Assembly (NCBI GenBank): GCA_039666455.1
Contig: JAVSLW010000016.1
Span: 1 to 64,000 of the forward strand
DNA from: Methanobacterium sp.
GTDB taxonomy: Archaea; Methanobacteriota; Methanobacteria; Methanobacteriales; Methanobacteriaceae
Direction: 5' to 3'
Length of the DNA: 64,000 bases
This document shows positions 40,124-47,720 of the stretch, in pieces; positions within the stretch are counted from its first letter, which is position 1; each line of letters begins with the position of its first letter. Below the pieces are notes generated by a model. That model had not been told where the DNA came from and made no database searches. It saw nothing but the letters and a program-made list of their open reading frames with translations. The position numbers were made by a program, and so were the translations under genes.

Positions 40124-40345
40124 ATGGAAAAACTACATCTACCAATAATTGTTGAGATGGACGAGGATGGATATTACATCGTAAGTTGTCCGCTATTTAA
40201 AGGCTGTCATTCTTACGGTGAAACCATAGATGAGGCATTAGAGAATATAAAGGAAGTCATAGAAATGTGCCTTGAGGAGACAAAGGTCGAGGAGCTTAAC
40301 AAGTTTGTAGGGTTTAGGGAACTGGAGATAGTTCAGAATGCATAA
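40124..40345 (+). CDS. hicB: HicB-family antitoxin
   Basis: A 73-residue protein with the partial RNase-H-like HicB fold: PIIVEMDEDGYYIVSCPLFK, GCHSYGETIDEALENIKEVI. It lacks a C-terminal DNA-binding domain, so autoregulation may be limited. ATG 40124 follows TTGGAGGT at seven bases; a TATA-like AATATAAAAG lies about 40 bases upstream. It overlaps the toxin gene by eight bases, the usual coupling. Its product should mask the HicA active site. The pair interrupts the translation operon between the PP-loop and eL39 genes. Confidence 0.9.
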   Translation: MEKLHLPIIVEMDEDGYYIVSCPLFKGCHSYGETIDEALENIKEVIEMCLEETKVEELNKFVGFRELEIVQNA

Positions 40346-40592
40346 ACTTCCTGTAATCAAAGGCAGAGAACTTGTAAAGTTTTTGGAATCCATAGGCTTC
40401 AGAGTTATCAGAACAAAAGGTTCTCATGTAAGATTGAGATCAAAGGACGGAAGGGTAACTACCGTCCCTGTACATGGAAACAAGGATATACCTAAGGGTC
40501 TTTTGCGTAAAATAATTAGAGAAGACTTGGAAATAAGTTTAGATGAGTTTTCAGGGTCATACTCAAAGTATAAAAAGACAAAAACATATTGA
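40338..40592 (+). CDS. hicA: HicA-family mRNA interferase toxin
   Basis: An 84-residue double-stranded-RNA-binding-fold toxin that degrades mRNA on the ribosome. It shows LPVIKGRELVKFLESIGFRV, the catalytic His30 in RTKGSHVRLR, and VTTVPVHGNKDIPKGLLRKI. It is slightly longer than the usual 60-75 residues, with a basic tail (SKYKKTKTY). Its stop codon overlaps the start of the duplicated PP-loop fragment (40589), which marks the right junction. The order antitoxin then toxin is seen in several archaeal HicBA pairs. Confidence 0.92.
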   Translation: MHKLPVIKGRELVKFLESIGFRVIRTKGSHVRLRSKDGRVTTVPVHGNKDIPKGLLRKIIREDLEISLDEFSGSYSKYKKTKTY

Positions 40593-40699
40593 ATACATTA
40601 CTCTTCGTGGATTTGGACACAAAACCATAAATAACTTATCTGAAAATCTTTTTGAAGTTAAAAAAGAGCAGACAAACATGGAAAAATTTGAGTGATTAA
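40589..40699 (+). pseudogene. Duplicated 3' fragment of the PP-loop ATPase gene
   Basis: From 40589 the sequence repeats the PP-loop gene from 39611 onward (EYITLRGFGHKTINNLSENL) almost perfectly, up to CATGGAAAA, then jumps to the last codons (ATTTGAGTGATTAA). The jump removes the part between two TGGAAAA copies, a microhomology deletion. It has no start codon. It shows that the host segment was duplicated when the HicBA DNA entered. Confidence 0.9.
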
Positions 40700-40717
40700 A
40701 ACTAACATGGTGAAAAA

Positions 40718-40876
40718 ATGAGTAGAAACAGACCATTAGCTAAAAAATTAAGGCTTGCTAAAGCCAACAGGCAAAGTAGGAGCGTACCGGTGTGGGTACG
40801 GATTAAAACCAGTAGAAAAGTAATGAGCCATCCGAAGGCCAGAAGACACTGGAGAAGAAACAGTTTAAAAGTGTAG
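40718..40876 (+). CDS. rpl39e: Ribosomal protein eL39
   Basis: A 52-residue, highly basic large-subunit protein that lines the exit tunnel: MSRNRPLAKKLRLAKANRQS, then SVPVWVRIKTSRKVMSHPK and ARRHWRRNSLKV. It is complete and of normal length. ATG 40718 follows GGTGAAAA. This intact copy is downstream of the HicBA module; the upstream copy has lost its first 30 codons. Expression of this essential gene may thus depend on read-through from the operon promoter across the toxin genes, or on the hicB promoter. Confidence 0.95.
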   Translation: MSRNRPLAKKLRLAKANRQSRSVPVWVRIKTSRKVMSHPKARRHWRRNSLKV

Positions 40877-40888
40877 GGAGATTCAATT

Positions 40889-41134
40889 ATGGAAAGGGTC
40901 TATGTTATACCATTAAAAGAAGTAAAAAATGTTCCAAGGACTATCAGGTCTCCAAGAGCAGTTCGTTACGTGAAAGAATTCATAAAAAGACATATGAAAA
41001 CAGATGATGTTAAAATTGATGCATCTCTTAACGAAAAAATATGGGAAAGAGGAATCCAGAAAATACCTCCAAAGATTAAAGTTAAAGCCATTAAAGATGA
41101 AGACGGTACAGTTGCAGTCACCTTAGTAGAATAG
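40889..41134 (+). CDS. rpl31e: Ribosomal protein eL31
   Basis: An 81-residue large-subunit protein located near the tunnel exit. It begins MERVYVIPLKEVKNVPRTIR, with SPRAVRYVKEFIKRHM and IDASLNEKIWERGIQKIP; length is normal. ATG 40889 follows GGGAGATT. The gene is 12 bases after eL39 and ten before aIF6. The first 16 codons also survive as a remnant at 39934-39982. Confidence 0.96.
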   Translation: MERVYVIPLKEVKNVPRTIRSPRAVRYVKEFIKRHMKTDDVKIDASLNEKIWERGIQKIPPKIKVKAIKDEDGTVAVTLVE

Positions 41135-41144
41135 GTGAAATTTA

Positions 41145-41819
41145 ATGATTAGAAGAGCAAATTTAAATGGGAACCCCAATCTTGGAGTTGCAATTTCTGC
41201 AACCGATAAAATTGCAATAGTTCCTTCAAATTTACAAGAGGCGTTGGAACACTTGATAGCAGATACTCTAAAAGTTTCTGTAATCAAAACACCAATTAGT
41301 GGGAGCAATTTAGCCGGGGCACTTGCTGCTGGAAATTCAAATGGAATTGTAGTATCACCTTACGCCCTTGATGGGGAAATAGAAAGTATTAAAGAGTTTG
41401 AAGTGGAAGTTGAAAGAATTCCTGATAAATTCACAGCTGTGGGTAATATTGTGCTTGCAAATGATTTTGGAGCAGTTGTAAATCCACTGCTTTCTGGTGA
41501 ATCCCTTAAAGTAATCAGTGATGTTTTAGACGTTGAAGTAGAGCGAGGAAATATAGCTAACTTCAAAATCACAGGATCTGTGGCTGTAGCCACGAATAAA
41601 GGGATATTAACACATCCTTCTGCAACTGAAGACGAACTTGCATTGTTAGAAGATGTATTAAAAACTCCTGCAGATATTGGAACTGTAAATAAAGGTATTA
41701 AACTTGTTGGCGCATGCACAGTGGCGAATTCCAACGGTGTTATTGTGGGGCTTGACACAACAGGCCCAGAACTTGCAAGAATTGAAGAAGCATTAGGTTT
41801 TCTTGAGGGATATGAATGA
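41145..41819 (+). CDS. eif6: Translation factor aIF6
   Basis: Anti-association factor that binds the large ribosomal subunit. The 224-residue protein shows the five-fold pseudo-repeat of the IF6 pentein fold, each unit with an NxxGxxxxP-like turn (LGVAISATDKIAIVP, GNSNGIVVSPYALDGE, ANDFGAVVNPLLSGE, ATNKGILTHPSATEDE, ANSNGVIVGLDTTGPE). ATG 41145 follows AGGTGAAA. The end overlaps the rpl18a start by four bases (ATGA). Confidence 0.97.
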   Translation: MIRRANLNGNPNLGVAISATDKIAIVPSNLQEALEHLIADTLKVSVIKTPISGSNLAGALAAGNSNGIVVSPYALDGEIESIKEFEVEVERIPDKFTAVGNIVLANDFGAVVNPLLSGESLKVISDVLDVEVERGNIANFKITGSVAVATNKGILTHPSATEDELALLEDVLKTPADIGTVNKGIKLVGACTVANSNGVIVGLDTTGPELARIEEALGFLEGYE

Positions 41820-42040
41820 AAACAAAAATATTTAGAATTCAAGGTAAATTTATGATGGGAAATAGCTTAAAACCTTTTACTAAGGAGTTAAAAGCTATAA
41901 ACGAAGAACATATACGCGAAAAGATTTATTCGGACTTTGGAAGTAAACATGGAATTAAAAGAAACAAAATAATCATAGAAGAAATTAAAGAAATCTCCAA
42001 AGACGAAGTACAGGACTCTGTAGTTAAAGCACTGATCTGA
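41816..42040 (+). CDS. rplX: Ribosomal protein eL18a-like (LX)
   Basis: A 74-residue archaeal LX/L18Ae protein of the large subunit: TKIFRIQGKFMMGNSLKPFT, KELKAINEEHIREKIYSDFG, SKHGIKRNKIIIEEIKEIS. Archaeal members are half the size of eukaryotic eL18a/eL20, as here. It overlaps aIF6 by four bases and is followed nine bases later by pfdA. Confidence 0.95.
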   Translation: MKTKIFRIQGKFMMGNSLKPFTKELKAINEEHIREKIYSDFGSKHGIKRNKIIIEEIKEISKDEVQDSVVKALI

Positions 42041-42049
42041 GGTGGTCGC

Positions 42050-42484
42050 ATGGATGATAGGCAAAAGCTCGAACAGATGGTAAATGAAATAAACATGTAC
42101 CAGAGCCAGCTGGACATTTTAAAACAGCAAATAGAAACAGTTAAAGCTTCACTATCTGAATTAACATCTGCTGAAGAGACTTTAAATTCAATGGAAGGAA
42201 AAGAAGGTACTGAAACATTTGTACCAATCGGAGCAGGTTCTTTCATCATTACCGAGCTTAAAAGTACCGACAAGGTCATAATGGGTCTTGGGGCTGGCGC
42301 AGCTGCTAAAAGAAACATCGGTGAAGCTAAAGAAGGCATATCTTCACAGAAAAAAGAGTTAGAGGAGCTCATGAATAAAATGAGTGGAGATATACAGAAA
42401 TTAACCGACTTCATTGTAAGAAAAAGCCCGGAAGCAGAAGCAATGCTTAGGAAACTTGAAGCTGGAGAAGCAGGACAACAATGA
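42050..42484 (+). CDS. pfdA: Prefoldin alpha subunit
   Basis: A 144-residue chaperone subunit that, with the beta subunit, forms a jellyfish-shaped hexamer handing nascent proteins to the thermosome. N- and C-terminal helices form the coiled coil (KLEQMVNEINMYQSQLDILK and EGISSQKKELEELMNKMSGD), and the central hairpins contain ETFVPIGAGSFIITELKSTD. ATG 42050 follows GAGGTGG. In this operon it precedes ftsY, the usual euryarchaeal order. Confidence 0.96.
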   Translation: MDDRQKLEQMVNEINMYQSQLDILKQQIETVKASLSELTSAEETLNSMEGKEGTETFVPIGAGSFIITELKSTDKVIMGLGAGAAAKRNIGEAKEGISSQKKELEELMNKMSGDIQKLTDFIVRKSPEAEAMLRKLEAGEAGQQ

Positions 42485-42525
42485 ACCTTGTTTTTTAATT
42501 CTGGAAAATTAAGGAAGTGGATATT

Positions 42526-43554
42526 TTGTTTGAATCACTAAAAAAGAAATTCAAAGGCACAGTGGAAAAAATAAGTGATAAATTCCAAGGCGAGGAAGAA
42601 ACAGAGGATATTGAAGTTTCCGAAGCTCCAGAAGAAAGAAAAATAGAACCTGAAACTCTTGAAAAGCTTGAAGAAGAAAAATCTGGAATCTTCTCTTTTG
42701 TCACTCAAAAAACAATTTCTGAAAAAGATATCGAGGACATAATTTTTGAACTTGAAATGTCTTTACTTGAAAGTGATGTGGCCCTTGAAGTAGCTGAAAA
42801 GATTATTAATTCAGTAAAAGAGGATCTTGTAGGCAAAAAAATTAAAAGAAGAAGTGATGTTGCAGAATTTACAAGAGAAGCACTTAGAAAATCAGTATAT
42901 GAAATACTGGGCGTTGAAACTCTGGATCTTAAAGAAATGGCCGAAAACGCAGGAAAAACTGGGGAACCACTTAAAATCATGTTTGTTGGAATTAACGGCA
43001 CTGGAAAGACAACTACAATCGCTAAAATAGCTACCTTTTTCATGAATGAAGGATATACTCCAGTAATTGCTGCTTCTGACACTTTTAGAGCTGGTGCTAT
43101 TGAGCAGATCGGGCATCATGCAGAAAATATTGGTGTAAAACTAATAAAACATAAAAAAGGCGCAGATCCTGCTGCAGTGGCCTATGATGCTGTTGAACAT
43201 GCAAAAGCTAAAGGAAAAGAAATAGTTTTAATTGACACTGCAGGTAGAATGCAGACAAACGTGAACCTCATGGATGAAATGAAAAAAATTAAGCGTGTTG
43301 TAAAGCCTGATGTTATAGTTTATGTGGGTGATTCTCTTACAGGAAATGACGCAGTGGAGCAGGCATCTAAATTCAACGATGCTGTAACTATTGATGGAAT
43401 AATTCTTACCAAAGCAGATGCAGATGCAAAAGGTGGTGCTGCACTTTCTATTGGTTACGTGGTTAATAAGCCTATACTTTTTTTAGGTGTTGGTCAATCA
43501 TATGAGGATATAATGGAATTTAAACCAGAATGGATGGTTGATCAGTTAGTTTAG
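42526..43554 (+). CDS. ftsY: Signal recognition particle receptor FtsY
   Basis: A 342-residue SRP-receptor GTPase at the cytoplasmic membrane. An acidic, flexible A region (about 15-60, TEDIEVSEAPEERKIEPETL) precedes the N domain and the G domain with MFVGINGTGKTTTIAKIATF, DTFRAGAIEQ, VLIDTAGRMQTN and ILTKADADAKGGAALS, as in all SRP GTPases. The start is probably TTG 42526 preceded by GGAAGTGG; a GTG at 42517 is possible. It completes the co-translational targeting end of the operon. Confidence 0.96.
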   Translation: MFESLKKKFKGTVEKISDKFQGEEETEDIEVSEAPEERKIEPETLEKLEEEKSGIFSFVTQKTISEKDIEDIIFELEMSLLESDVALEVAEKIINSVKEDLVGKKIKRRSDVAEFTREALRKSVYEILGVETLDLKEMAENAGKTGEPLKIMFVGINGTGKTTTIAKIATFFMNEGYTPVIAASDTFRAGAIEQIGHHAENIGVKLIKHKKGADPAAVAYDAVEHAKAKGKEIVLIDTAGRMQTNVNLMDEMKKIKRVVKPDVIVYVGDSLTGNDAVEQASKFNDAVTIDGIILTKADADAKGGAALSIGYVVNKPILFLGVGQSYEDIMEFKPEWMVDQLV

Positions 43555-43626
43555 TTAAACAAACAGGCATCTAAAAATATTTTCAAGTACACTCTTAAAA
43601 ACCAATGAATCAGGGAGGTGAATAGA

Positions 43627-43719
43627 ATGGCAAAAGTTAAGGGTACTAAAGTTAGAACAAGACCAAAAAGGACTTACAGAAAAGCTGGAAGTAAGAGAGG
43701 AAGGGGCTGTAAGCACTAA
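43627..43719 (+). CDS. 30-residue Lys/Arg-rich protein
   Basis: An intact frame from ATG 43627, with a near-perfect GGGAGGTG seven bases upstream, to TAA 43717-43719. The product MAKVKGTKVRTRPKRTYRKA continues GSKRGRGCKH, with 13 Lys/Arg in 30 residues. Size, composition and position at the end of a ribosomal/secretion operon suggest a ribosome-associated microprotein comparable to eL41 or recently found small archaeal r-proteins. The family is not recognised; the ribosome site argues strongly for translation. Confidence 0.65.
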   Translation: MAKVKGTKVRTRPKRTYRKAGSKRGRGCKH

Positions 43720-43877
43720 TTGTTTGCAGGTTACTATAAATGCTTAAAATAAACTCTTCTTGTTTAGTTTATCTAAAGTATATTTCTGTAATTAAAAGGC
43801 AGAATCTCTTTAATTTTTAAGTGCACGTGAAAATTATATTAACTTAAAATTTAACAGATCAATTTTAGAGTGATTAC

Positions 43878-44714
43878 ATGAACGCATATTTAGAGATTAT
43901 AAGGCCTGGAAATGCGGTAATGGCAGTTATAGCAGTGCTCCTTGTTATGCTTATTACTGGAAATTTTACTTTGGATGCGTTTTTAGCGTGTTTTGTGGTT
44001 TTTATCGTAACTGGCGGTGGTAATGCAATAAATGACTATTTTGACCATAAAATTGATACCATCAATAAGCCAGAAAGGCCCATTCCCTCTGGAAGAATTT
44101 CTTTAAAGGCTGCAGGAATATATTCACTATCTCTTTTGGCTACAGGGACAATTGTGGCATTTATAATAGGTATATTACCCGGCATCGTAGCATTTTTAAC
44201 TTCGGTTTTACTTGTATATTATGCTTACAGTCTAAAAACCAAACTTCTTACTGGAAATTTCACTGTTTCCTTTCTTACAGGTCTTTGTTTTGTATTTGGG
44301 GGAATAGTCGTTGGTGAAATCCTTACTTCTATCTATTTAGGTTTCTATGCATTTTTAATGACCATGGCAAGGGAAATTGTAAAAGATATGGAAGATATAG
44401 TGGGAGATAAAAAGGAAGGGGCAAAAACATTACCCATAACCTACGGGATGAAAACATCATCAATTCTTGCAGCAGCCTTCATGATAACTGCAAGTGCAAC
44501 CAGTCCAGCCCTTTATTTTACAGGAATTTTAACTATATTTTACCTTCCAGTTCTTTTTGCTGCTATTTCAGTTTTCATGGATTGCTCTATCTCACTACTA
44601 AAGGATCAATCATTTGAAAATTCTGCAGTGGTATCTAAAAGAATTAAAATAGGAATGGGGATAGTATTTCTGGCTTTTGCAATCGGTTCACCGTTTTTAC
44701 CATTAATAACATAA
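43878..44714 (+). CDS. Digeranylgeranylglyceryl phosphate synthase
   Basis: UbiA-superfamily membrane prenyltransferase, 278 residues and about eight helices, that adds the second geranylgeranyl chain to geranylgeranylglyceryl phosphate in archaeal lipid synthesis. The first Asp-rich motif is NAINDYFDHKIDTINKPERP (about 49-68) and the second is REIVKDMEDIVGDKKEGAKT (about 165-184). The N-terminus MNAYLEIIRPGNAVMAVIAV is typical. ATG 43878 lies after AGTGATT. It is monocistronic, 150 bases after the basic microprotein gene. Confidence 0.92.
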   Translation: MNAYLEIIRPGNAVMAVIAVLLVMLITGNFTLDAFLACFVVFIVTGGGNAINDYFDHKIDTINKPERPIPSGRISLKAAGIYSLSLLATGTIVAFIIGILPGIVAFLTSVLLVYYAYSLKTKLLTGNFTVSFLTGLCFVFGGIVVGEILTSIYLGFYAFLMTMAREIVKDMEDIVGDKKEGAKTLPITYGMKTSSILAAAFMITASATSPALYFTGILTIFYLPVLFAAISVFMDCSISLLKDQSFENSAVVSKRIKIGMGIVFLAFAIGSPFLPLIT

Positions 44715-44770
44715 AAAAGCCATTTTAGAATTAACGTAATTTTAATTATTTTGTGGTCAAATATAGATCT

Positions 44771-45166
44771 ATGAAACTTAAACCAATTGGAATCATCAAC
44801 TCCCCATATAAGAAAAAAGAAGATGCTCCTCGTCAAGGTCGTTATTCGGATGAACTAAGTTATATAACCGTTTTTGATGAATATAAAGAGGGTTTACAGA
44901 ATATTGAATCTAAAAAATATTACTACGTCCTTTACTGGTTGGACAGGGCTCGAAGAGATAAATTAAAAGGAATTCCTCCCGGAAAAACTGAAGAAAAAGG
45001 AGTTTTTTCCATCAGATCTCCAGTTCGACCCAATCCTATTGCACTGTGTTTGGTTAAACTGATTAAGGTAGAAAGAAATGTTTTGACAGTTAAATGGTTA
45101 GATGCACTCGATGGTTCACCTCTTCTTGATATTAAACCTTTTTGGCCGGAAACAGACTGTATATAA
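44771..45166 (+). CDS. trmO: tRNA (t6A37) N6-methyltransferase TrmO-like
   Basis: A 131-residue SAM-dependent enzyme with the single-sheet beta-barrel fold of TrmO (formerly UPF0066). Motifs: LKPIGIINSPYKKKEDAPRQ, YYYVLYWLDRARRDKL and the signature FSIRSPVRPNPIALCLVKLI. It methylates t6A next to the anticodon in some tRNAs. The protein is shorter than the E. coli form, lacking a C-terminal domain, as usual in archaea. ATG 44771 was chosen because homologues start at MKLKPIG; an upstream GTG at 44753 is possible. Confidence 0.88.
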   Translation: MKLKPIGIINSPYKKKEDAPRQGRYSDELSYITVFDEYKEGLQNIESKKYYYVLYWLDRARRDKLKGIPPGKTEEKGVFSIRSPVRPNPIALCLVKLIKVERNVLTVKWLDALDGSPLLDIKPFWPETDCI

Positions 45167-45183
45167 ATAATAGCCCTTAGAAA

Positions 45184-45696
45184 TCATTTTTCAATTTTTT
45201 TCCAAAAGATGGTTCCATCTTCTTTTAATGATTTAAAATAGTTTTTTCTCTCTAAATTCCTTAATATGCTGTTAAAGTTATCCATAGATAGTTCTGTAAA
45301 TCCAATGCTGGTTATTTGTTTATAATGGTCTTCGGCTGTGCATTTATCTGTACCAAGTAACTGATAAATCTGGGACTGAAAAGAAGTGAGGTCCTTTTTT
45401 GGACGTGCAGTCAGCGCATCAAAACATTGCCTGATCTTTTTACTTTCCTCTAATTGAGCCTCATTTTGTTTAATAATGTCATTTAAATTGTTTATCTGTG
45501 CTTCTTTTTTGTTTAAAAGATTTTTAAGATCTTCTATTTGATTGTTTTTTTCCTTAACATGCCTTTCCAGTTTAATAGAGTTCTTTGATTCTTTCTGGCA
45601 TTTTTTAAGTTCAATTTTTAATTTACTTATCTCCAGTAAACATGCTTTGACCAGCTGTCGTAACTGTTCCCTTTCTGTATCTTTAAGTATTGGCAT
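45184..45696 (-). CDS. Coiled-coil protein with a winged-helix-like end
   Basis: A 170-residue protein. Residues 1-95 are a continuous charged coiled coil (REQLRQLVKACLLEISKLKI, NNQIEDLKNLLNKKEAQINN). The C-terminal 70 residues (FQSQIYQLLGTDKCTAEDHY to ILRNLERKNYFKSLKEDGTI) look like a winged helix. No family is assigned. ATG 45696 has a weak TAAAATG context. It converges on trmO with 17 bases between. Possible DNA-binding or scaffolding role. Confidence 0.6.
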   Translation of the reverse strand: MPILKDTEREQLRQLVKACLLEISKLKIELKKCQKESKNSIKLERHVKEKNNQIEDLKNLLNKKEAQINNLNDIIKQNEAQLEESKKIRQCFDALTARPKKDLTSFQSQIYQLLGTDKCTAEDHYKQITSIGFTELSMDNFNSILRNLERKNYFKSLKEDGTIFWKKIEK

Positions 45697-45811
45697 TTTA
45701 TCATTTTATTGTATATTGGAACTTGTTTTTAAATTTAGTGTTTTATTCAGGATAATCTGCAATTATCTTTAAAATTTAATAAAGATATTTAAATTAAGCA
45801 TTTAGTATTAA

Positions 45812-45871
45812 GGCAAGGAGTAAAATTAACGACTGTAGGCGGTATAATTACAGCAGAAAATACTCCTTGCC
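45812..45871. repeat. Eleven-base inverted repeat around a 38-base loop
   Basis: GGCAAGGAGTA (45812-45822) and TACTCCTTGCC (45861-45871) are perfectly complementary, with an inner CTGTA/TACAG pairing in the loop. A TATA-like ATATTTAAATTA lies about 25 bases to the left, at the right distance for a plus-strand transcript beginning near the first arm. It may be a small RNA, or a terminator for the leftward PAP2 gene. The rest of the 45697-46003 gap holds no gene. Confidence 0.5.
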
Positions 45872-46003
45872 ATTATTATATAAAACCAATGTATCTAATA
45901 AGTCTTTCTATTTTTCTAAGATAATAGTACTGGTATAAAAATAATTAAGATGTTTCGAAGGGATGCTCAAAGATGAAATCATCCTGAACCTTATAGAACA
46001 TCC

Positions 46004-46588
46004 TCATAACCTTATTTTATACTTTAAATACCGCTTTAAGCTATTATATTCAGATAAAACGTTATCTTCATATCTTAAAACCAGTAATCCTATTAATATT
46101 CCAATTAAGGCACCTGAAACAACATCAGAAGGGTAGTGGACTCCGTTGTAGACTCTGGAAAATGCAACTAAACCTGCAAACATGAAAAAATAAGGTAATA
46201 CATATTCCCTTCCAAAAATTGTTGCAGCAATGAAAGATGCCATAGCATGTCCTGATGGCCATGAATAACCCTTGGTAATAGTTAAAACATGTACTCCTTC
46301 AAGTACTTCATAAGGCCGGGGTTTTGCTACAATGACTTTTAAAATTTCTGTAATGAAAAAACCTGCAACAAGAGCAGTTATGGACAATACAGCAATTTTT
46401 CTACCTTTTTCTCCCCCAAGAATGAAAATTAACATGGAAATAAGTATCCAAAAGCTGAAATAACCTGCTTCAGATATAAGGGGCATTAAAACATTAAAAA
46501 GAACGTTTTGCATGTAGACATTAATTAAATAGAAAATTTGAATGTCTGTACTGCTTGATGCAATCAATAGTTCCAACATGGTTATCAT
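46004..46588 (-). CDS. PAP2-type membrane phosphatase
   Basis: A 194-residue integral membrane phosphatase with six helices. The three catalytic motifs are KVIVAKPRPYE (KxxxxxxRP, about 84-94), YSWPSGHAMASF (PSGH, about 108-119) and SRVYNGVHYPSD (SRxxxxxHxxxD, about 143-154). Substrates of relatives are undecaprenyl- or dolichyl-pyrophosphate and phosphatidic acids; in a methanogen, recycling of the lipid carrier for glycan or pseudomurein synthesis is plausible. It may start at ATG 46588 or at a second ATG three codons later. Confidence 0.9.
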   Translation of the reverse strand: MITMLELLIASSSTDIQIFYLINVYMQNVLFNVLMPLISEAGYFSFWILISMLIFILGGEKGRKIAVLSITALVAGFFITEILKVIVAKPRPYEVLEGVHVLTITKGYSWPSGHAMASFIAATIFGREYVLPYFFMFAGLVAFSRVYNGVHYPSDVVSGALIGILIGLLVLRYEDNVLSEYNSLKRYLKYKIRL

Positions 46589-46612
46589 TTGATTATTATG
46601 GTAAAAAAGGAG

Positions 46613-47518
46613 TTATCTTCTTTCAATTCTAATCCTGATTGGAGGCTCGATTTCCTTTTTTCTGATTATCCATATTCCTGAAGCCACCAGTATGAGGATT
46701 ATAAGCCAGACTGGAATAACAATGATGGTGTCATCTGTTTTAATAGTCTGTGTAGCATGATATCTTCCATAGTTAATGGTGGTTTTAGCGTTGTAAATTC
46801 CGAAATCAGAAAATTCCGGTTCCCATTTTTTAATAATCGTATAATTATCTTCAGGATACACCCCTCCTTCAATAGGAATGCTGTGTTTATTTATCAAACC
46901 ACTGATTTCTATGTTTCCTGTCATATTTGCAAATACTGTTCCATTATTGTTCAATTCATACACAAAATCTCCGGGCATGAAACTTAGAAGCACTGATGGA
47001 GCTTTATGATCTAAAAGCTGTAATGATTCAATTATTGGTCCTGGAAGGCCCACAACTATTGGAATTACAAGTTCTACGCCCTGTCTTATGTTAATCCTGC
47101 TATTGTTTTGAGACTCAACAGGTACTCCCCTTATGAGTAATGCACCTACAGCATCAAAGTAATTGATCTGTTCTGGTGCTGTAACCTTAAATTGGAGGGT
47201 TCTTGATTCTCCAGGTTTTAATTTGAAGTTTGTATCATTATTCAGGATTGTAATCCATGTTGCGATTCCTTTATCAGAATATAAAAGATTTATACTGTCC
47301 ATAAGCAACCTTTTCTTTTCTACCACAACATCAAGATCTTCATTCCCAATATTTCGAGCTAAAAGTTCTCCTGTCACTGTTTGGGATGAATTCAGGTTGT
47401 ATTTAAATTCTGGAGGTGAAGCCCAGAGTCCTGCACCAGAAATTGGCGAAATCGAACTGATAATTAAAATGAGAGTTATAAAAGCAAAGAATATCCTATT
47501 TTTCAGGGGTAAAATCAT
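46613..47518 (-). CDS. Secreted membrane-anchored protein with Ig-like domains
   Basis: A 301-residue surface protein. A signal peptide (about residues 5-29, RIFFAFITLILIISSISPIS) is followed by an external domain with several Asn-X-Ser/Thr sites and beta-rich segments (FKLKPGESRTLQFKVTAPEQ) that resemble the transglutaminase-fold-less DUF916/WxL-type domains, then a C-terminal helix (VIPVWLIILILVASGIWI) and a basic tail (RKKEIEPPIRIRIERR). ATG 47518 follows GGACTGG; a further 19 upstream in-frame residues lack signal-peptide character. It is 24 bases from the PAP2 gene and probably co-transcribed. Confidence 0.75.
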   Translation of the reverse strand: MILPLKNRIFFAFITLILIISSISPISGAGLWASPPEFKYNLNSSQTVTGELLARNIGNEDLDVVVEKKRLLMDSINLLYSDKGIATWITILNNDTNFKLKPGESRTLQFKVTAPEQINYFDAVGALLIRGVPVESQNNSRINIRQGVELVIPIVVGLPGPIIESLQLLDHKAPSVLLSFMPGDFVYELNNNGTVFANMTGNIEISGLINKHSIPIEGGVYPEDNYTIIKKWEPEFSDFGIYNAKTTINYGRYHATQTIKTDDTIIVIPVWLIILILVASGIWIIRKKEIEPPIRIRIERR

Positions 47519-47720
47519 GAATACCAGTCCATTTTTATAATTAAAAAAGATTGAATCTCTATAATATTTAAACATTTCTGATTAATCGAAAATAATCAGC
47601 ACTTTCCAAAGTAGTTTGGAAGAAAAATAGAGATAAAATGGGTTTTTTTGACTGGAATCCCTTTCCATAGAGCACTCTCTAAGATTTCCTTAATTTGCAT
47701 GGAGAACTAAAAACAGCAGA

